Positions 6,529-8,702 of a DNA stretch of 8,702 nt are shown here, piece by piece (position 1 is the stretch's first letter; every line of letters starts with the position of its first letter). Below the pieces are notes generated by a model, which saw only the letters and a program-made list of their open reading frames with translations, made no database searches and was not told where the DNA came from. Source of the stretch: an uncultured Pseudobdellovibrionaceae bacterium (GTDB taxonomy: Bacteria > Bdellovibrionota > Bdellovibrionia > Bdellovibrionales > Bdellovibrionaceae); the NCBI GenBank assembly GCA_937900305.1, contig CALCCV010000528.1, positions 1 through 8,702 on the forward strand. Reading direction: 5' to 3'. A program made the position numbers and the translations under genes.

Positions 6529-6865
6529 TCCTGCTCCTCAAATCAAATGATCTTCAAACTTGTTCAAAAGCTAGTCAAGCGATGGATTCTACTCGCTGTT
6601 TTAAAACTTTGAAAATACAGTGGCCACCGCAGGCTTTGAACCGCAGAAAAATGAGACTTTTGAATTTGGCACCTCAGTTTAGCACGCGAGCTGATAGAAT
6701 CATTGTCAGGAGACCCTGAAATATTGCGGTGCTGTGTTTAAGAAGGAGTTAATCACGTTCTCCAGCATGAGAGTCGGCGAGCCTCGGGGCCGACGGTAAA
6801 TTCAAGAATGAGACGTATATTAACCCTACATTCCGCACCCAAAATCTGTGTGACTTCGGACTCTA
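6529..6865. other. 337-base intergenic stretch beside the mobile element
   Basis: This stretch holds the promoter of the basic-protein gene at its left end and probably the left boundary of the insertion sequence at its right end. A 6-bp-stem hairpin (GTCGGC 6773-6778, GCCGAC 6789-6794) lies between, without a T tract. Short open frames on both strands cover 6706-6800, but none has a ribosome site. No recognisable gene or RNA family is seen. Confidence 0.6.
6550..6578 (-). promoter_or_regulatory. Predicted sigma70-type promoter of the basic-protein gene
   Basis: On the minus strand, TTGACT (6578-6573) is followed after 17 bases by GAAGAT (6555-6550). The -35 matches five of six consensus positions and the -10 three of six. 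Transcription from near 6543 would give a leader of about 15 bases that just includes the GAGGAG ribosome site. Confidence 0.4.
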
Positions 6866-8494
6866 TCACGTAACGTAGCGGTCCTTGGAGACCTGTAGCA
6901 GGTTGAGTATCTGGTCCTGCACCTTTGTCAGCGGTTCAGTGAAGACTTTCACCGGTCGATTTTTTTCGAGCAGTTCGTGGCGGTGTCGGTTTTCAAAAAG
7001 CCGCAGTAGGTGCTCGAAGGTTGGCGTCTTGGAGTTGCGGCCCTCCGGCAGAGATTCTAGCCAATCGATTTTTTTGTTTGCCATTTCATTTCTTAGCTCG
7101 CGCTCGATGAGTGCCGCCACCATTTGCGCCAGATATTCAACGAACATAAGCGCCTCGATTCGCGAGTTCTTCTTGAGCCACATGGGTGCAACTTCAAAGG
7201 TCGACTTCAAGAGTGAGTGGCGTTTCTCGAGGGTGGGCTGGTATTTGTAAATTTTTAAAACCTCCAATGCTTTTTCCTTCGTGTTTGTCGTGAGCGGGAA
7301 GATGCCATCCATCAGTTGGGCCCGCGTGATGGCCTCAGCATTTCGATGGATCCTCAAGCATGGAGTCTTCTTCGTGACTTTTCTGTATTTGGTCTGGGAA
7401 GTGGGCTTGCCACGGGTCAGGGCCTTGAACTCCTCCTCGGCCTCCATTTCAATTTCCACTCGAAGATAGTCACTGACATGATACCTCGTCAGTATACTAT
7501 CAATACGGTTTCTTACCGCACTCTCAGTTTTCGGACCGCGCAATCGTCTTAGATCCATTCCCTCAAGTTTTCTGGTCGCTTTTTGGAGACGCGCTGTACG
7601 AGCGTGCGCGTCCTTTTTTTTCTTCTGACTGGATTTAAACCAAAACACGCGAAACCCCTCACGCAGTTGGTAATAGCCCTCGGCCACGTCGAAGGTATCA
7701 AACTCAGATCCATTACGTTGAAAACGTTTGCGCAAGCAGTGCTCCCAGACCACATTGCCGGCAGCCAAGCCTTCCGCGAACTCGGCCACTTCAGCTCTGG
7801 TTCTTGGCACCATTGTCACAAAAAATCCGTGTTCACCATCGATCTTGCGCATCGACTTTTCAACGCAAATTTTGCTGTCGCCGACATAAATAAAATTTGG
7901 CGTTTGCAATAAAACTCGAAGGCTGTTCCAAGTCTCCAGTTGGATCGTGTCGTCAGTCCGATTCCCATCGTAACACTTGAAGTGCACCGGAACCGCGCCA
8001 TCTCGAGTGACGCAGAGACTATAGACCAACTGTTTTAAATCCGGCCGATGATCCTTGCTGTGGCCTCGTTTAAGCTTTATGGCCTTATCATCCTGCTTCT
8101 CATAAACGCCGTAGGCCGAAACACTGGTCGTGTCGTTGTGGATTTGATCCATCTTCAAATCGAAGGCCTTGATTATTTTTAAAACAATCTCTGTTTGAAG
8201 TGTGGCCCGATCGGCGTCAAAGAGCCTCTCCAAAGCCCGTCCCAGGCGGTCATCGCCTATCTCGCTGCCGTCGTCTAGCTTTAGATCGAACAGATACGCC
8301 CACTGTTTAAGTGCATACATCGCCTCTCGTTCGGTCAAAATATTCTTCAGCAAAATAATGATGGCTTCAGCATAGCCTGAGTTGGACAGCGCCTTTGATA
8401 ATCTGTCTTTAAGACCCATGCGTTCAATGAACCGATCTATGATCGGGAGACATCCGATTTTAAGGCTGCGAAGATTTAAATTTTCCTCTTGCAT
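6866..8494 (-). CDS. DDE transposase, IS1634-like
   Basis: The uninterrupted 542-residue frame matches the length of IS1634-type transposases. The N-terminal part (SLKIGCLPIIDRFIERMGL, 10-28) resembles the DUF4277 domain of that group. The RNase H-like catalytic core shows a first Asp in IHNDTTSVSAYG (Asp121), a second in FIYVGDSK (Asp206) and the Glu in YQPTLEKRHSLLKS (Glu423). The long insertion between second Asp and Glu is typical of this superfamily, and MDGIFPLTTN (395-404) is a conserved-looking pre-Glu motif. It should catalyse cut-and-paste or copy transposition of its own element. A GGAG lies four bases before ATG 8494. All catalytic residues are present, so it may be active. An IS1380- or IS4-like assignment is the main alternative. 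Confidence 0.9.
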   Translation of the reverse strand: MQEENLNLRSLKIGCLPIIDRFIERMGLKDRLSKALSNSGYAEAIIILLKNILTEREAMYALKQWAYLFDLKLDDGSEIGDDRLGRALERLFDADRATLQTEIVLKIIKAFDLKMDQIHNDTTSVSAYGVYEKQDDKAIKLKRGHSKDHRPDLKQLVYSLCVTRDGAVPVHFKCYDGNRTDDTIQLETWNSLRVLLQTPNFIYVGDSKICVEKSMRKIDGEHGFFVTMVPRTRAEVAEFAEGLAAGNVVWEHCLRKRFQRNGSEFDTFDVAEGYYQLREGFRVFWFKSSQKKKKDAHARTARLQKATRKLEGMDLRRLRGPKTESAVRNRIDSILTRYHVSDYLRVEIEMEAEEEFKALTRGKPTSQTKYRKVTKKTPCLRIHRNAEAITRAQLMDGIFPLTTNTKEKALEVLKIYKYQPTLEKRHSLLKSTFEVAPMWLKKNSRIEALMFVEYLAQMVAALIERELRNEMANKKIDWLESLPEGRNSKTPTFEHLLRLFENRHRHELLEKNRPVKVFTEPLTKVQDQILNLLQVSKDRYVT

Positions 8495-8504
8495 ATAACT
8501 CCAT

Positions 8505-8533
8505 CTTAATTCCTAATAGAATTAGGATGTCAA
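8505..8533 (-). promoter_or_regulatory. Transposase promoter with palindromic operator in its spacer
   Basis: On the minus strand, a perfect -35 TTGACA (8533-8528) and a -10-like ATTAAG (8510-8505) are exactly 17 bases apart. The spacer is a perfect palindrome, TCCTAAT-TCT-ATTAGGA (8527-8511). The same palindrome touches the ATG of the divergent gene. A protein bound here could control both genes. The -10 is weak (three matches), so promoter activity is a prediction. Confidence 0.5.
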
Positions 8534-8702
8534 AACAAAAAAAGAGAATATTAAAATTTGATTGGCCGATAATCGACGGTTCAATTTCAACCGCCATGGC
8601 AAAGTGCGGACAGAAGAATTGCAAGTGTCAGACAGACCCAAAGGCGCTGCATGGCCCATATTACCGATGGATCGGCAACATCAACGGCCACAAGACCACT
8701 CG
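8527..8702 (+). CDS. DUF6788-like Cys-rich protein, C-terminus off window
   Basis: An open frame of 58 codons begins at ATG 8527 and continues past the window end. Residues 18-50 carry GS, CGQKNCKC and HGPYYRW, the pattern I associate with DUF6788 proteins (CGKxxCxC followed by HGPYY), small proteins often found beside transposases and integrases. The clustered cysteines could bind a metal. It starts with a Lys-rich MSKQKKR segment. No separate Shine-Dalgarno is seen; the ATG overlaps the last base of the palindrome in the divergent transposase promoter. An internal ATG at codon 24 would lose the GS segment, so 8527 is preferred. Its role is unknown; a DNA-binding accessory or regulator of the element is a guess from context. 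Confidence 0.7.
   Translation, partial: MSKQKKRILKFDWPIIDGSISTAMAKCGQKNCKCQTDPKALHGPYYRWIGNINGHKTT

Larger units (their letters stand above)
6824..8702 (-). mobile_element. Probable IS1634-like insertion sequence, right end off window
   Basis: An intact DDE transposase gene on the minus strand and a divergent DUF6788-like gene suggest one element. CCCTACATTCCGCACCC at 6824-6840, just past the transposase stop, is my candidate for the left terminal inverted repeat. The partner repeat was not found in the window and, if real, lies beyond 8702. No target duplication can be checked. The presence of an element is well supported by the transposase; its exact limits and whether the DUF6788-like gene belongs to it are inferred. 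Confidence 0.5.

Noticed and set aside
6773..6794. Hairpin as the transposase terminator
   Set aside because: The stem is only six base pairs and no T tract follows on either strand.

Overview
The window looks like a short-read contig from a moderate-GC Gram-negative bacterium. It starts with 26 bases of Illumina adapter, so native sequence begins at base 27. It ends inside what looks like a mobile element, a common place for short-read assemblies to break. The many small secreted proteins and lipoproteins of unknown function, an orphan multi-pass membrane histidine kinase, and strong Shine-Dalgarno sites suggest a Bdellovibrio-like or other former-deltaproteobacterial lineage. That placement is inference; no rRNA or universal marker gene is present.

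Bases 27-1617 (minus strand) hold two genes for exported proteins, translationally coupled by an ATGA overlap. The first encodes a GH26-like glycoside hydrolase with a signal peptide and both catalytic-type glutamates. The second is a secreted protein with an acidic N-terminal region, cut off by the adapter. A divergent gene at 1816-2445 (+) encodes a lipoprotein of unknown function. The spacer between them holds a terminator-like hairpin with no obvious gene to serve.

Bases 2464-3341 (minus) hold a DEDDy 3'-5' exonuclease of the RNase D/WRN-exonuclease type and, just downstream, a 91-residue orphan protein. A rho-independent terminator for this pair lies inside the 3' end of the convergent lipoprotein gene. 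At 3420-4736 (+) is an orphan membrane sensor histidine kinase whose best promoter leaves almost no 5' leader. It converges, with one base between stop codons, on a JmjC/cupin-like Fe(II)/2-oxoglutarate oxygenase (4738-5994, minus). Upstream of that oxygenase on the same strand is a small, strongly basic Lys-rich protein (6088-6528), a speculative candidate partner or substrate.

Bases about 6824-8702 look like an incomplete insertion sequence. It has an intact 542-residue IS1634-like DDE transposase (minus strand) and a divergent DUF6788-like Cys-rich gene truncated by the window end. A perfect 7-bp-arm palindrome exactly fills the 17-bp spacer of the predicted transposase promoter and abuts the start of the DUF6788-like gene, an attractive self-regulating switch.

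I saw no tRNA, rRNA, CRISPR array or phage structural gene. The most distinctive items are the promoter-spacer palindrome, the oxygenase plus basic-protein pair, the matching cysteine spacing in two exported proteins, and the orphan terminator hairpin.
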